Positions 15,538 through 24,589 of a stretch of DNA of 55,740 bases are shown in pieces. Positions within the stretch are counted from its first letter, which is position 1, and each line of letters starts with the position of its first letter. The stretch comes from Microcaldota archaeon (GTDB lineage Archaea; Micrarchaeota; Micrarchaeia; Micrarchaeales; CABMGC01), in contig JAGDYB010000012.1 in the NCBI GenBank assembly GCA_023270055.1, positions 1 to 55,740 of the forward strand, in the 5' to 3' direction. Below the pieces are notes generated by a model, which had not been told where the DNA came from, ran no database searches, and saw only the letters and a program-made list of their open reading frames with translations. The position numbers were made by a program, and so were the translations under genes.

Positions 15538-15716
15538 TTTAAATTGGCGAAATACACTAGATACCTGGATATGACGATTTCAGTTTCATTTCAGTTTCGC
15601 ATCTCAGAAATATTTTATTATATGGATTTATAAATTCTATCCTTTGCGCACCTTGCTGCATACATAATCAAAAATTATTCATAAGATATATCTAAGTTCT
15701 GCAACATATTAGGATT

Positions 15717-16778
15717 ATGCACAGCAAAACCATTTTGCCGCTCCATGGAGGCAAGGCACCGAGATGGCTATTTAACAGGATGGTTAAGCTTGGCGGCGAA
15801 ATAGCAACAGTAGTGATCGACGAATACGGATCCGACGAGTTTTTAAGGCGCATAAGCGACCCAATGTGGTTTCAAGCGTTTTCATGCGCAATAGGATATG
15901 ACTGGCACAGCAGCGGAACTACAACTGTTACAATGGGGGCTTTGAAGGAGGCGCTGAACGGAAGCGGAGAAGTATACATCGCTGGCGGGAAAGGAAAGCA
16001 GGGGCTTATGACACCTGAAGAGATAACAAAAGGGACTGATGAGCTAAACATTGCAGGAGAAGCGGAAAGATTCAAGGAACTCAGTAGACTGGCGGCAAAG
16101 GTAGACAGCGCAATGGTGTATGACAGGGTAGGTATTTACCACCACACTTTCATATTCAACAGAAACGGAAAATGGGCAGTAGTGCAACAAGCTATTGATC
16201 AGGAAACCAACTATGCCATACGATTTCAGTGGATTGACGAACAGACAGATCCGGAAGATATAACTAACGAACCGCACGCCGGGATTTTAACACCATTGCA
16301 CAAAAAAACGCTTGACCTTACGGCACGTAGTAATAAGTGGGCCAAAGAACATATTGGCGAGACTATAGAAGAGTTTGAAAGGGGAAGTATAATATTTCCA
16401 GCTAGGCACCGTATAGTGCCACAGATTGACATGAGCAGAAGAGCTATGGAGATTATAAAGAACCTAAATGATATGAATATTGAAGAATACAAAGAACTGC
16501 TCCTTGTGAAGGGAGTCGGCAGGGCAACGCTGCGATCCCTTGCGTTCATATCATCGCTTATATATGATAAAGAGCTTTCATACAGGGACCCGGTTATGTA
16601 CGCATACAACCTTGGCGGTAAAGACGGAATACCTTTCAAGATAGACAGGAGTGTTTATGATAGCACTATTAAGGGCATGCAGCAGATAATAGACGAGGCG
16701 CGCATGGACAGATTTGAAAAGCTCAACGCCTTCAGGAGGCTTGAAAAGCTTAGCCGTGGCTCAGGCGATCAGCTATAA
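15717..16778 (+). CDS. DUF763 family protein
   Basis: 353 residues. The N-terminal half carries the DUF763 hallmarks: LPLHGGKAPRWLFNRMVKL, DPMWFQAFSCAIGYDWHSSG, GALKEAL and GGKGKQG. The middle contains HHTFIFN and WAVVQQAID. Residues about 250-285 (EYKELLLVKGVGRATLRSLAFIS) look like a helix-hairpin-helix, suggesting nucleic-acid contact. The biochemical role of this archaeal and bacterial family is not known to me. It starts a plus-strand group with amrS, amrA and dinB (spacings 32, 53 and 10 bp). Confidence 0.88.
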   Translation: MHSKTILPLHGGKAPRWLFNRMVKLGGEIATVVIDEYGSDEFLRRISDPMWFQAFSCAIGYDWHSSGTTTVTMGALKEALNGSGEVYIAGGKGKQGLMTPEEITKGTDELNIAGEAERFKELSRLAAKVDSAMVYDRVGIYHHTFIFNRNGKWAVVQQAIDQETNYAIRFQWIDEQTDPEDITNEPHAGILTPLHKKTLDLTARSNKWAKEHIGETIEEFERGSIIFPARHRIVPQIDMSRRAMEIIKNLNDMNIEEYKELLLVKGVGRATLRSLAFISSLIYDKELSYRDPVMYAYNLGGKDGIPFKIDRSVYDSTIKGMQQIIDEARMDRFEKLNAFRRLEKLSRGSGDQL

Positions 16779-16810
16779 ATATTTGCGAAGGCTATTTATA
16801 CTGGTGGAGC

Positions 16811-17866
16811 ATGATCAAGGAAGCTAAGCTATGGCGCCAGATGGAAGGCAAAAAGGTCGAGTGCTATGCATGCGCACGCAGGTGCAAGATACCTGATGGT
16901 TCCAACGGATTCTGTTTTGTTAGGAAGAATATGGGAGGCAAGCTCTATTTGATGAACTATGGCATGCTAGCATCGGTGCAGCTGGACCCGATAGAGAAAA
17001 AGCCATTCAACCATTTCAGGCCTGGGAGCTATGTGCTTGGCGTGGGCACCTCGTCCTGTAATTTTGGATGCCTGTTCTGCCAAAATCACAATATATCAAA
17101 AGAGCACGAGGTGGTTGGTACCGAAATTAAGCCAGATGAGCTTGTAGATCTTGCATTGAAGTACAAAGCAGATGGCATAGCCTACACGTACAACGAGCCG
17201 ACCATTTTCATAGAGTACGCGCTTGATGTTGCGAAGCTGGCGCATGAAAAAGGTTTGTACAACGTATTCGTTACTAACGGATATATGACGGAAGATGCAG
17301 TTAAGATGATGAAAGGCCTCATAGACGCGGCGGTTGTGGACTTTAAGGGAAATGGTGAGGAAAAATTTGCAAACAGGTTCGAAGCGGTAGTGTCTTCCGA
17401 ACCGATAAAAACTGCGCTGGTCAGCATGAAGAAGGCTGGGATACATATAGAGATAACGGATCTGATAGTGCCCATTGTTGGGGATTCGCTTGAGGCATGC
17501 GACTCTCTTACCAGATGGATACGCACAAATCTCGGCGATGACACACCGCTGCAGTTCACCAGGTTCTATCCGGACTACAAAATGCTTGACTATCCAGTAA
17601 CGCCAGTATCTACACTGGAGAAGCATTATAAGGTGGCAAAAGAAAATGGGCTGAATTATGTTTACATTGGCAACGTGCCTGGAAGCAAATACGAAAACAC
17701 CTACTGCCCTAAATGCGGTACGGCCGTTGTCAAAAGATACGGATTTTATATAACCGAATGGAATCTGGACGAAGAAAACAGATGCAAAAAGTGCGGTACG
17801 AAAATATTTATGGACGGAACATTAAGCAAAAACTACAGGTACAGGGATATAGAAGCGCTTTACTGA
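16811..17866 (+). CDS. amrS: AmmeMemoRadiSam radical SAM enzyme AmrS
   Basis: 351 residues. The radical SAM cluster motif is CNFGCLFC (CX3CX2C), within GVGTSSCNFGCLFCQNHNIS. Before it come CYACARRCKI and GFCFVRKN, and at the C-terminus a zinc-ribbon-like pair YCPKCGT/RCKKCGT, as in the AmrS family (formerly PflA-like). GGTGGAGC lies before the ATG as ribosome site. The family is linked with AMMECR1 and Memo proteins in a system of unknown function. AMMECR1 is the next gene, but Memo is not in this window. Confidence 0.92.
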   Translation: MIKEAKLWRQMEGKKVECYACARRCKIPDGSNGFCFVRKNMGGKLYLMNYGMLASVQLDPIEKKPFNHFRPGSYVLGVGTSSCNFGCLFCQNHNISKEHEVVGTEIKPDELVDLALKYKADGIAYTYNEPTIFIEYALDVAKLAHEKGLYNVFVTNGYMTEDAVKMMKGLIDAAVVDFKGNGEEKFANRFEAVVSSEPIKTALVSMKKAGIHIEITDLIVPIVGDSLEACDSLTRWIRTNLGDDTPLQFTRFYPDYKMLDYPVTPVSTLEKHYKVAKENGLNYVYIGNVPGSKYENTYCPKCGTAVVKRYGFYITEWNLDEENRCKKCGTKIFMDGTLSKNYRYRDIEALY

Positions 17867-17919
17867 TATGTATAGGCAATGCTTAAATCCTTGAATGCAG
17901 CTATTATTACGGTGGTTGC

Positions 17920-18528
17920 GTGAAAAGCTATTCTGTTGAGGAGGGGGAGGAGCTTGTCAAGGCTGCCAGATACGCGATAGAGCTTTTTCTTAAGTCGCCA
18001 TATTTCGATAGGAAGATAATATACAAAAAGATAGAAAAATTCAAAGACATGTCAGGTGCGTTCGTTACTCTGGAGCATTATCCTACAGGGACGCTTAGGG
18101 GTTGCATAGGATTTCCGCTGGCAATAAAGCCTTTGTATGAGGCTGTGGTTGATGCGGCAATAAGTGCAGCAACAGAAGACCCAAGGTTTGTGCCTCTGTC
18201 TCACGTCGAACTTGCGGAGGTTACAATAGAGGTAAGTATACTTTCGAAAATGGAGAAGATTACAGGAAAGCCGGAGGAGATAAAGGAACAGGTAAAGGTC
18301 GGTAGAGATGGACTTTTTATCGAGTACGGTTATTATTCTGGGCTGCTCCTACCGATTGTTGCTGTTGAGGAGGGATGGAACAGCGAGGAATTTTTAGACA
18401 ATGTGTGTATGAAGGCAGGGTTGCCGACCCACACCTGGCAACGGAGCGATGTGTCATTGTACAGGTTCACCACCCAAATATTCAGGGAGATTAAGCCGGA
18501 GGACGGCGTGGAGGAAATCAAATTGTAA
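17920..18528 (+). CDS. amrA: AMMECR1-domain protein (AmrA)
   Basis: 202 residues from a GTG with GGTGG upstream. The family signature LRGCIGFPL follows GAFVTLEHYPTGT. Then come AATEDPRFVPLSHVEL, the IEVSILSKME strand, GRDGLFIEYGYYSGLLLP and WNSEEFLDNVCMKAGLP. The human member is AMMECR1. The highly conserved RGCIG loop is thought to be an active or binding site, but the reaction is unknown. It is expected to act with the radical SAM enzyme encoded 53 bp upstream. Confidence 0.92.
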   Translation: MKSYSVEEGEELVKAARYAIELFLKSPYFDRKIIYKKIEKFKDMSGAFVTLEHYPTGTLRGCIGFPLAIKPLYEAVVDAAISAATEDPRFVPLSHVELAEVTIEVSILSKMEKITGKPEEIKEQVKVGRDGLFIEYGYYSGLLLPIVAVEEGWNSEEFLDNVCMKAGLPTHTWQRSDVSLYRFTTQIFREIKPEDGVEEIKL

Positions 18529-18538
18529 ATGTGTGGTA

Positions 18539-19609
18539 ATGCGAATAATAATGTTAGTGGACATGGACTATTTCTTCGCTGCATGCGAGGAGCTCAGAAA
18601 ACCGGAGATAAAAGGCAAGCCAGTGATTGTTGGCGCCGACCCAAAAGGAGGCAATGGTAGGGGAGTAGTAAGCACTTGCAATTATGTAGCAAGAAGGTAT
18701 GGAATAAGAAGCGGCATGCCTATATCCATGGCGTACAGGCTTAAGAAAGATGCTGTATTTCTTCCTGTGGACGACAAATATTACGAAAAAATATCAAATG
18801 AAATTATGAGGATACTTAGAGGTTTTGCGGGAAGATTTGAGCAAGTGAGCATAGACGAGGCATTCATGGATGTTTCTGAGAAGGTTGACAACTTTGACAA
18901 AGCGGTTGACTACGCGAGGGAGGTGAAGGAGGCAATAATGAAAGGGACGGGCTTGAAATGCTCTATAGGCATAAGCGAGAATAAGCTTCTTGCCAAAATG
19001 GCTTGCGAGGCAGCAAAGCCAGATGGCATAAAACTGTTGAAAAGGGAAGATGTTCAGAAATTCATAGAACCCATGCCAGTGGACAGGCTGTATGGCGTGG
19101 GGAAGAAAACTGCGCAAAAACTCAAGGAAATGGGATATGAGACAGTAGGGGAGCTTTCGAAGGCGGGCCTAATGGAGCTCGTTTCAAAATTCGGAGTGTA
19201 TGGAAAGGAGATATATGACTATGCGAGAGGGATTGACGAATCAGAAGTTGTTGAAAACAATGAGATAAAATCGATAGGAAGGGAAAGGACTTTCGATGCA
19301 GACACCGACAACATAGAGGAGATGAAGAGTATGCTTGAAACTATGGCTAACGAGATAAAGGAGGAGATAGATACGAAGGGCTTACAGTTCAAGACTGTGA
19401 CAATAAAAATCAGGAAGCCGGACTTCACCGAATTCATGAAAAGCAGAAGCTTGAGTCATTACTCGAACAGCGATAAGGAAATGCTTGACGAGGCTTTTAA
19501 GCTGCTTGCGGACAATACAGGAACAAAAGAAAAAGTGCGGAAGATCGGGCTTAGGGTTTCCGGACTGGCCAGCTATAGAGGACAGCGCAAGCTTGCAGAG
19601 TATATGTAG
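18539..19609 (+). CDS. dinB: Y-family DNA polymerase IV
   Basis: 357 residues from the ATG at 18539; a longer frame has no family similarity before this point. Y-family motifs are clear: LVDMDYFFAACEE and SIDEAFMDVSE supply the metal-binding acids, YVARRYGIRSGM the fingers region, and SIGISENKLLAKMACEAAKPDG the palm. A helix-hairpin-helix (VDRLYGVGKKTAQKLKEMG) precedes the little-finger domain (SIGRERTF, TVTIKIRKPDF). There is no obvious C-terminal PCNA-binding peptide, since the end is RKLAEYM. The enzyme copies past damaged bases, including at stalled forks. It closes the DUF763-amrS-amrA group and converges with trxB (4 bp apart). Confidence 0.95.
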   Translation: MRIIMLVDMDYFFAACEELRKPEIKGKPVIVGADPKGGNGRGVVSTCNYVARRYGIRSGMPISMAYRLKKDAVFLPVDDKYYEKISNEIMRILRGFAGRFEQVSIDEAFMDVSEKVDNFDKAVDYAREVKEAIMKGTGLKCSIGISENKLLAKMACEAAKPDGIKLLKREDVQKFIEPMPVDRLYGVGKKTAQKLKEMGYETVGELSKAGLMELVSKFGVYGKEIYDYARGIDESEVVENNEIKSIGRERTFDADTDNIEEMKSMLETMANEIKEEIDTKGLQFKTVTIKIRKPDFTEFMKSRSLSHYSNSDKEMLDEAFKLLADNTGTKEKVRKIGLRVSGLASYRGQRKLAEYM

Positions 19610-19613
19610 CAGT

Positions 19614-20543
19614 TCACTTGCCTGCATATTTGAGTTCAGCAAGATATGCCCTAACCGCAAGCGCGGCTTTGGTGCCGCTTCCGGCAGCTGTTATTGCCTG
19701 CTTGTATATTTTGTCAGAAACGTCTCCTGCAACGAACACGCCGTCAACGTCTGTCTTTACTTCGTCCTTTGCAATCACGTAACCTGCTTCGTCAAGCGCG
19801 ACCTGTCCCTTGAATATTGCAGTATTCGGAAGATAGCCAATCGCAACAAAGACGCCGTCTATCTTCATCTCTGTTATCTCGTTTGAAACAACATTCCTTA
19901 GTTTCACTCCCTCGACTTTCTTGTCTCCTAATATTTCCTCAACTACGCTATTCCATATAAATTTTATTTTAGGATTGGAAAATGCCCTATCCTGCATTAT
20001 TTTGCTGGCTCTCAGACTGTCTCTTCTATGGACAACGGTAACAGAATTAGCAAACTGAGTAAGAAATATTGAGTCTTCCATTGCGGTATCGCCTCCGCCA
20101 ACTACTATTACGTTTTTGTCTTTGAAGAATGGGGCATCACATGTGGCGCAGGATGAAACACCACGGCCTATGAATTTTTTCTCGGATTCTATACCAAGCC
20201 ACCTCGCAGATGCACCAGTAGCTATTATCACTGAAAGCGCCTCATATGTATTATCTCCCACCTGTACTTTGAACGGCCTACTTTTGAAATCGACTGCGGT
20301 GGCATCTCCATCGACAAATTTTGCGCCAAACTTCTCCGCCTGCTTTCTCATCAGATCTATCAGCTGGCTGCCATAAATGCCATCTGGAAATCCAGGAAAG
20401 TTTTCAACGGTCGTTGTCAGAAGCAGCTGCCCGCCTGCGGTAGTGCCTGAAACTACAACTGGCGCTAAGCCATCCCTTCCAGTATATATAGCCGCGGTGA
20501 GACCCGCCGGACCTGAGCCCAAAATAATTACGTTTTCTACCAT
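19614..20543 (-). CDS. trxB: Thioredoxin reductase
   Basis: 309 residues from the ATG at 20543; an upstream in-frame TTG would add seven. The FAD site is VIILGSGPAGLTAAIY, with TTTVENFPGFPDGIYG next. The redox-active pair is CATC in GVSSCATCDAPFF. The NAD(P)H site is VIVVGGGDTAMED, followed by VTVVHRRDSLRAS, where the Arg pair favours NADPH. GVFVAGDV and YKQAITAAGSGTKAA close the FAD domain. It reduces thioredoxin or a glutaredoxin-like partner in the cytoplasm. It faces away from the MBL gene across an AT-rich divergent promoter at about 20581-20607. Confidence 0.95.
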   Translation of the reverse strand: MVENVIILGSGPAGLTAAIYTGRDGLAPVVVSGTTAGGQLLLTTTVENFPGFPDGIYGSQLIDLMRKQAEKFGAKFVDGDATAVDFKSRPFKVQVGDNTYEALSVIIATGASARWLGIESEKKFIGRGVSSCATCDAPFFKDKNVIVVGGGDTAMEDSIFLTQFANSVTVVHRRDSLRASKIMQDRAFSNPKIKFIWNSVVEEILGDKKVEGVKLRNVVSNEITEMKIDGVFVAIGYLPNTAIFKGQVALDEAGYVIAKDEVKTDVDGVFVAGDVSDKIYKQAITAAGSGTKAALAVRAYLAELKYAGK

Positions 20544-20580
20544 ATGCCCACTCTTTTTCAGCAAAAGGAATCAAATATAA

Positions 20581-20607
20581 TATTTGAAATATGAAATATT
20601 TAAAGCT
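20581..20607. promoter_or_regulatory. Divergent promoter region, trxB / MBL nuclease
   Basis: The stretch ATTTGAAATATGAAATATTTAAA lies between two divergent genes and offers TATA-like elements on both strands, about 40-60 bases from either start. Confidence 0.4.
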
Positions 20608-20640
20608 TAACAGGCATTTCTTTTAGTGTAGGGCGACCAG

Positions 20641-21639
20641 ATGATCTATCTAAGCGGAGGGAGAAGGATAGCACTAGACGAAAGAAGCAAAGACGCATAT
20701 CTAAATTTTATTTCCCACGCGCACGAAGACCATTTAGCAGGTTTAAGAAGCGGACTGCCAGCAACAGCAAGCAGAGAAACGATGGAGCTTATAAAAGCGA
20801 GGAAGGGAGTTTCGCCTGCAATGGCCGAAACAGGCAAAGGCTTTGAGATGCTGAACGCAGGGCATGTTCTCGGTTCGAGACAGCTATATTTTGAAGACGA
20901 GTATAACGGGATTTCGTATATATACACTGGCGACTTTCAGATGCAGGAAAACGAACTTGCTGGAAGAATTGAAATACGTAATGCTGACATTGCCATTATC
21001 GATTCTACATATCCTTTTCCAAATGTGCGCTTCGATGAACGGACAAACGTGATAGATGCTATACAATTTTATGCAAGGAAGAAAACGGAATATGGTCGTG
21101 TAATCTTTTCGTCGCAGGTACTTGGCAAGGCGCAAGAACTCATAAAAATATTCAACGATATAGGGCTCACGCCAGTTGTAAGCGAAAGGATAGGAGCAAT
21201 AAGTAATGTTTACGAACGTTTTAACATAAAGCTTGACTACATAACCGCAGATGAAAAAACTTTCATAGACAAGGTTGCAGAGCAACGCATCGGCATAACA
21301 GAAAACAACATAAAGTACGCCGCAGAAAGACTCGCAGAAAAATATAACACAAAAGTATATACTGCAATAGCTACTGGCCTTGCCAAAAGTATAAGATTTG
21401 GTACAGATGTGCAATTTGCCCTTAGTGATCATGCAGACTTTAGGCAAACGGTCAAGTACATAGATGAGGGAAATTTCAAGTACGTGTTCACAAAAGGAAA
21501 AAATGCAGAGATACTGGCGTACTATTTGAGAAAGGCAGGTTACGATGCTGAAGCCATGGAAAATGGAAGCAGTATAGGAGGGGTGTTAACAGAAAAACAG
21601 AAGAGTGGAGATAATAATTTAAACTCTCAAATAGTATGA
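20641..21639 (+). CDS. MBL-fold/beta-CASP-type nuclease, COG1236-like
   Basis: 332 residues. Metal-binding motifs of the metallo-beta-lactamase fold are seen: HAHEDH (motif 2), the NAGHVLGSRQ His (motif 3), TGDF (motif 4) and the late LSDHADF His. IDSTYPFP fits the beta-CASP motif A region. It is shorter than the full KH-CPSF exonucleases and lacks KH domains. Members of this group process RNA or DNA ends; which of these applies cannot be told from sequence. It is the first of three plus-strand genes with tiny gaps (6 and 0 bp). Confidence 0.85.
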   Translation: MIYLSGGRRIALDERSKDAYLNFISHAHEDHLAGLRSGLPATASRETMELIKARKGVSPAMAETGKGFEMLNAGHVLGSRQLYFEDEYNGISYIYTGDFQMQENELAGRIEIRNADIAIIDSTYPFPNVRFDERTNVIDAIQFYARKKTEYGRVIFSSQVLGKAQELIKIFNDIGLTPVVSERIGAISNVYERFNIKLDYITADEKTFIDKVAEQRIGITENNIKYAAERLAEKYNTKVYTAIATGLAKSIRFGTDVQFALSDHADFRQTVKYIDEGNFKYVFTKGKNAEILAYYLRKAGYDAEAMENGSSIGGVLTEKQKSGDNNLNSQIV

Positions 21640-21645
21640 ATATTG

Positions 21646-22644
21646 ATGCTGACAAAAATAAATGATAGCTACAGGTATATTCTGCTACTGCTCGTGCTTG
21701 GCTCTTTTGTGCTTGTGCTTACAGCAAGCTTTTTGATAGAAGCTTTTTCCACTACCTATGGCACCGCAATTGGTGCGGTAGTGCAAAGCAGCGCATACAA
21801 CCAAAGCGTGGCACAGGTGCTGCAATCAATAGTATTAAATCGAAATCTTGTAGGAAAAGCAATAGTAGAGAGCTATTTCATTCTAGCTATAGCTATGCTG
21901 CTTACGTTCATCTCTTCTGCAATTTACTATAAATTTGAGGTTCGGCAATATGGCGCTTCCCGGAGATACCTGCTGCTGCACCTAGCTCTTACGTTCGTTT
22001 TTATTGCAATGTTTTTCATAGCAACGCTGGGATTCGGCCAAGTGGTAGGCAATATAACTTATCTTGTTGCCTATTTCGGAATGCTGCTCTGCGTGATTAC
22101 AGACATTTATTTAGAGCATACAGTGCATTCAGGGCAGACAAAAGGTTATCTGGCAAGAAGCATAAACATCAGCCCTGAAACCCCATATGCAAACATGCAA
22201 CTGCTCAAGGAGAGGTTATTTTCGAGGTTTAGCGGAAACCTTAGAATAGTGGATAAACATTTCAATTCAGAGGCAATGTCAAACTTATACAGGCTGATTG
22301 AAGGCTCGCTTGAAAATTTGAGCAGGATAGACGTAATAACATCAAGCGAGATGCTCGACACGCGCTTTGGTGACAACTACAACGACCTTAGAAACGAGCT
22401 GCAGAAGTCAAATATAGACTTTGAGGTAAGGATAATGAACCCCGAAGATGCAAAAAGCCAACATGAGAGGTTTATTATGGACAGCGATAACGCCTTTAAG
22501 ATACCACCTTTGAATATAATAAACAGGAAAAGTGAGCATATAGTCAAGGTGAACTTTGGCGAATCTGAGAAAAGGTTTGAGTATTTGTACAAGAGGGCAA
22601 CTAAGCTTGACAACTACTTGAAAAAAACCAACCAGAATGGTTAA
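21646..22644 (+). CDS. Four-helix membrane protein with PLD-like cytoplasmic domain
   Basis: 332 residues from the ATG at 21646, just after a TTG that would add one residue. Four hydrophobic segments lie at about residues 10-32, 75-95, 108-130 and 135-155. The last 170 residues are soluble. They contain HERFIMDSDNAFKIPPLNII, which resembles the H-x-R-x-x-x-x-D strand of inactive phospholipase-D-like domains found in many prokaryotic regulatory proteins, but there is no second HKD motif. I see no named family. It lies between the MBL nuclease and DUF72 genes. A sensor or scaffold role is possible but unproven. Confidence 0.8.
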   Translation: MLTKINDSYRYILLLLVLGSFVLVLTASFLIEAFSTTYGTAIGAVVQSSAYNQSVAQVLQSIVLNRNLVGKAIVESYFILAIAMLLTFISSAIYYKFEVRQYGASRRYLLLHLALTFVFIAMFFIATLGFGQVVGNITYLVAYFGMLLCVITDIYLEHTVHSGQTKGYLARSINISPETPYANMQLLKERLFSRFSGNLRIVDKHFNSEAMSNLYRLIEGSLENLSRIDVITSSEMLDTRFGDNYNDLRNELQKSNIDFEVRIMNPEDAKSQHERFIMDSDNAFKIPPLNIINRKSEHIVKVNFGESEKRFEYLYKRATKLDNYLKKTNQNG

Positions 22645-23337
22645 ATGCAATTCTACATTGGCACATCAGGCTGGATGTATGATTGGAACAGGGAAAACAA
22701 TTTCGACTGGTATTATAACAATTCTGGCCTCAACGCAGTAGAGCTTAACGCGAGCTTTTACAGGTTTCCGTTTCCTTCTCAGGTTAAGCATTGGGCAAAA
22801 GTTGGCAGCGGCTTGGCGTGGGCTATAAAGGCAAGCAGAATAGTGACGCACGTGCACAGGCTCAATGAAAACAGTTATAATGCAATGAACAGTTTTCTAA
22901 GCCTTTTTAGTGCATTAGACAAGGATATACACTATTACCTTTTTCAGTTGCCTCCAAGCTTTAAGGCAAATGCAATAGCGGTGGTAGAGGAATTCTCAAG
23001 GGCGTTTAAAAACAACAGGAAGTTTGTATTCGAATTCAGGGATGTAGAGTTTTTCAAAGAAGAGGTTTATAGGTCATTCAGAAAACTGCAAATTACATTG
23101 GCAAGCATTGATTCACCAATTGGCACGTACATTGTAAAAACTACCAGTGATATATATTTAAGGATGCATGGCAGAAAATCGTGGTACAGCTACAACTACT
23201 CTACGAAGGAACTTGAAGACATTGCAGAAAGCATTGTGGAATTAGAACCGCGCAACGCCTATGTGTTTTTCAACAACGACCACTCAATGCTGGGAAATGC
23301 AAGAAAAATGCTTGAGATAATGCGAAAGCTTGCTTAA
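22645..23337 (+). CDS. DUF72 (YecE-like) family protein
   Basis: 230 residues. The ATG follows the previous stop directly (TAAATG). YIGTSGWMYDW at the start, LNAVELNASFYRFPFPSQVKHWAK, FQLPPSFKAN, FVFEFRDVEFF and YLRMHGRKSWYSYNYS are the marks of DUF72, a TIM-barrel family. The final YVFFNNDHSMLGNARKM matches the usual FNNdxxGxAxxNA end. Function is not established. Confidence 0.93.
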   Translation: MQFYIGTSGWMYDWNRENNFDWYYNNSGLNAVELNASFYRFPFPSQVKHWAKVGSGLAWAIKASRIVTHVHRLNENSYNAMNSFLSLFSALDKDIHYYLFQLPPSFKANAIAVVEEFSRAFKNNRKFVFEFRDVEFFKEEVYRSFRKLQITLASIDSPIGTYIVKTTSDIYLRMHGRKSWYSYNYSTKELEDIAESIVELEPRNAYVFFNNDHSMLGNARKMLEIMRKLA

Positions 23338-23366
23338 CATGCAAAAGCATTTCTAAATCAACCGCA

Positions 23367-23846
23367 TCATATTTCGGGTATCGCAGGCAGGCCGTTCTTT
23401 GGCGCCAGCTCATTGTACACTTTGACCGATTCGCGCGCCACTGTAACATCTGGATCTACATCAAGCGCCATGACAGTATTGAGCAGCCTGTCCATTGTAA
23501 CCTCTTTGTCTGCTGAAACTAGCAACGTTATTGCAAGTATGTAGACAAGGTGATTACGGTAATGCAGCATGCCGATGCCTTCAAGAAGCACCCTGTTCAC
23601 TTCTATGTCTGCGCCGTTGAAAAGCCTCTGTATGTCGTTTTTGGTTATGTCTTTGCCTGCCAAGTCAAGTATGCCAGCGGCTACAAAATATGGCAGAAGC
23701 TTGTTTGTAAGACCCATTGGTATAATCTTGTTTATGGAGCTGAGCCCCCTGTTGATTTCGTTTTCCAGCAGGTATGTTGACGCGTTTGCCGCTAGTTTAA
23801 CTGCTTTTTCCAGAAAGCCTTGCAAAGTTTCATTTTCTTCTGCCAT
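23367..23846 (-). CDS. Helical protein with two L12/P1-like repeats, linked to KaiC-like genes
   Basis: 159 residues, all helical and acidic, without membrane segments. I see two similar blocks: residues about 53-96 (PYFVAAGILDLAGKDITKND) and about 101-147 (VYILAITLLVSADKEVTMDR). Each resembles the archaeal ribosomal P1/L12 dimerisation helix pattern (YxxAxLLLxxAGKEITxxNI). The resemblance is by eye only. It is the last gene of a three-gene minus-strand unit with two KaiC-like ATPases (12 bp gap), so a partner or adaptor role is plausible. No named family is recognised. Confidence 0.75.
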   Translation of the reverse strand: MAEENETLQGFLEKAVKLAANASTYLLENEINRGLSSINKIIPMGLTNKLLPYFVAAGILDLAGKDITKNDIQRLFNGADIEVNRVLLEGIGMLHYRNHLVYILAITLLVSADKEVTMDRLLNTVMALDVDPDVTVARESVKVYNELAPKNGLPAIPEI

Positions 23847-23858
23847 TTATACACCTAA

Positions 23859-24572
23859 TTAATCTGCAAGCACATCAAAGCCCTTCGACGTTATCTGGTA
23901 CGGAACACTCGAAATTCTATGTGCTGAGTTGCGCAACTTTGCTATTTCTATTGCATACTGTGAAGAGCCAGCAGACTGATTAACGGAAAGCTTTATCAAG
24001 CCGTCGAACATCGAGGTGCCGAACAAGCCAGCCTCTGTCACGTCAAGCTTGGGGCTCACTTCAACGGTTATGAATGCAGTCAAGCCTGCCTCCCTGAACA
24101 CTTCTGACATATATGTTGAAGATCTGGTGAACGTTCTGTCGTCTATCATCACTGCCCTTAAGCTGCTCAATGAATCAAAGACGAGAATCTTTGATTTGTT
24201 AGCATTCACCGTAGCTATCACGTCGGCTATGAATTTTTCGAAGTTTTCCCTTGACTTGAAGTCTTCGAGTATGGGCTTGTGCACTATCTGTATTACGTTT
24301 CTTTCAAGTAGCTCCTCAAAGTCTTCAAAAGCGTAAAAAGCGTTTTCCACATTGTCTATAAGTGACTCACGCATCTCCTCTGTTGTTATGAATGTGCTTG
24401 GTATTTCGAGTTTTGCGTTGTGGTACAGCATCTCAAGCGATAGTAGGGTTTTTCCAGCACCAGGGCTACCTATTACAAGCACCTGCGATCCTACAGGAAC
24501 GCCACCGGAAATCATCCTGTCAAGTCCAGCAACGCCAGTTTTTATACGCTTTATTATTCCTTGATTTTCCAT
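23859..24572 (-). CDS. KaiC-like RecA-superfamily ATPase, copy 1
   Basis: 237 residues from the ATG at 24572; an in-frame TTG would add five. One KaiC/RadA-type core: TGVAGLDRMISGGVPVGSQ, Walker A GSPGAGKT, a TTEE segment just after the second strand, Walker B ILVFDSLSSLRA, and the C-terminal LRNSAHRISSVPYQITSKGFDV. Archaeal single-domain KaiC-like proteins bind ATP and often work in signal pathways. The neighbouring gene is a second KaiC-like ATPase, and a histidine kinase and a response regulator lie about 10-15 kb away. The two copies share architecture but little exact sequence, so the duplication is old. Confidence 0.92.
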   Translation of the reverse strand: MENQGIIKRIKTGVAGLDRMISGGVPVGSQVLVIGSPGAGKTLLSLEMLYHNAKLEIPSTFITTEEMRESLIDNVENAFYAFEDFEELLERNVIQIVHKPILEDFKSRENFEKFIADVIATVNANKSKILVFDSLSSLRAVMIDDRTFTRSSTYMSEVFREAGLTAFITVEVSPKLDVTEAGLFGTSMFDGLIKLSVNQSAGSSQYAIEIAKLRNSAHRISSVPYQITSKGFDVLAD

Positions 24573-24589
24573 ATTAATTACCCGCAAAA

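Noticed and set aside
15560-15625. Possible C/D box RNA upstream of DUF763 (repeated TTTCAG / CTGAAA)
   Set aside because: Several CTGA tetramers occur on the minus strand, but their spacing is 7-9 nt and no C box is present. It looks like a short tandem repeat of TTTCAGTTTCA.
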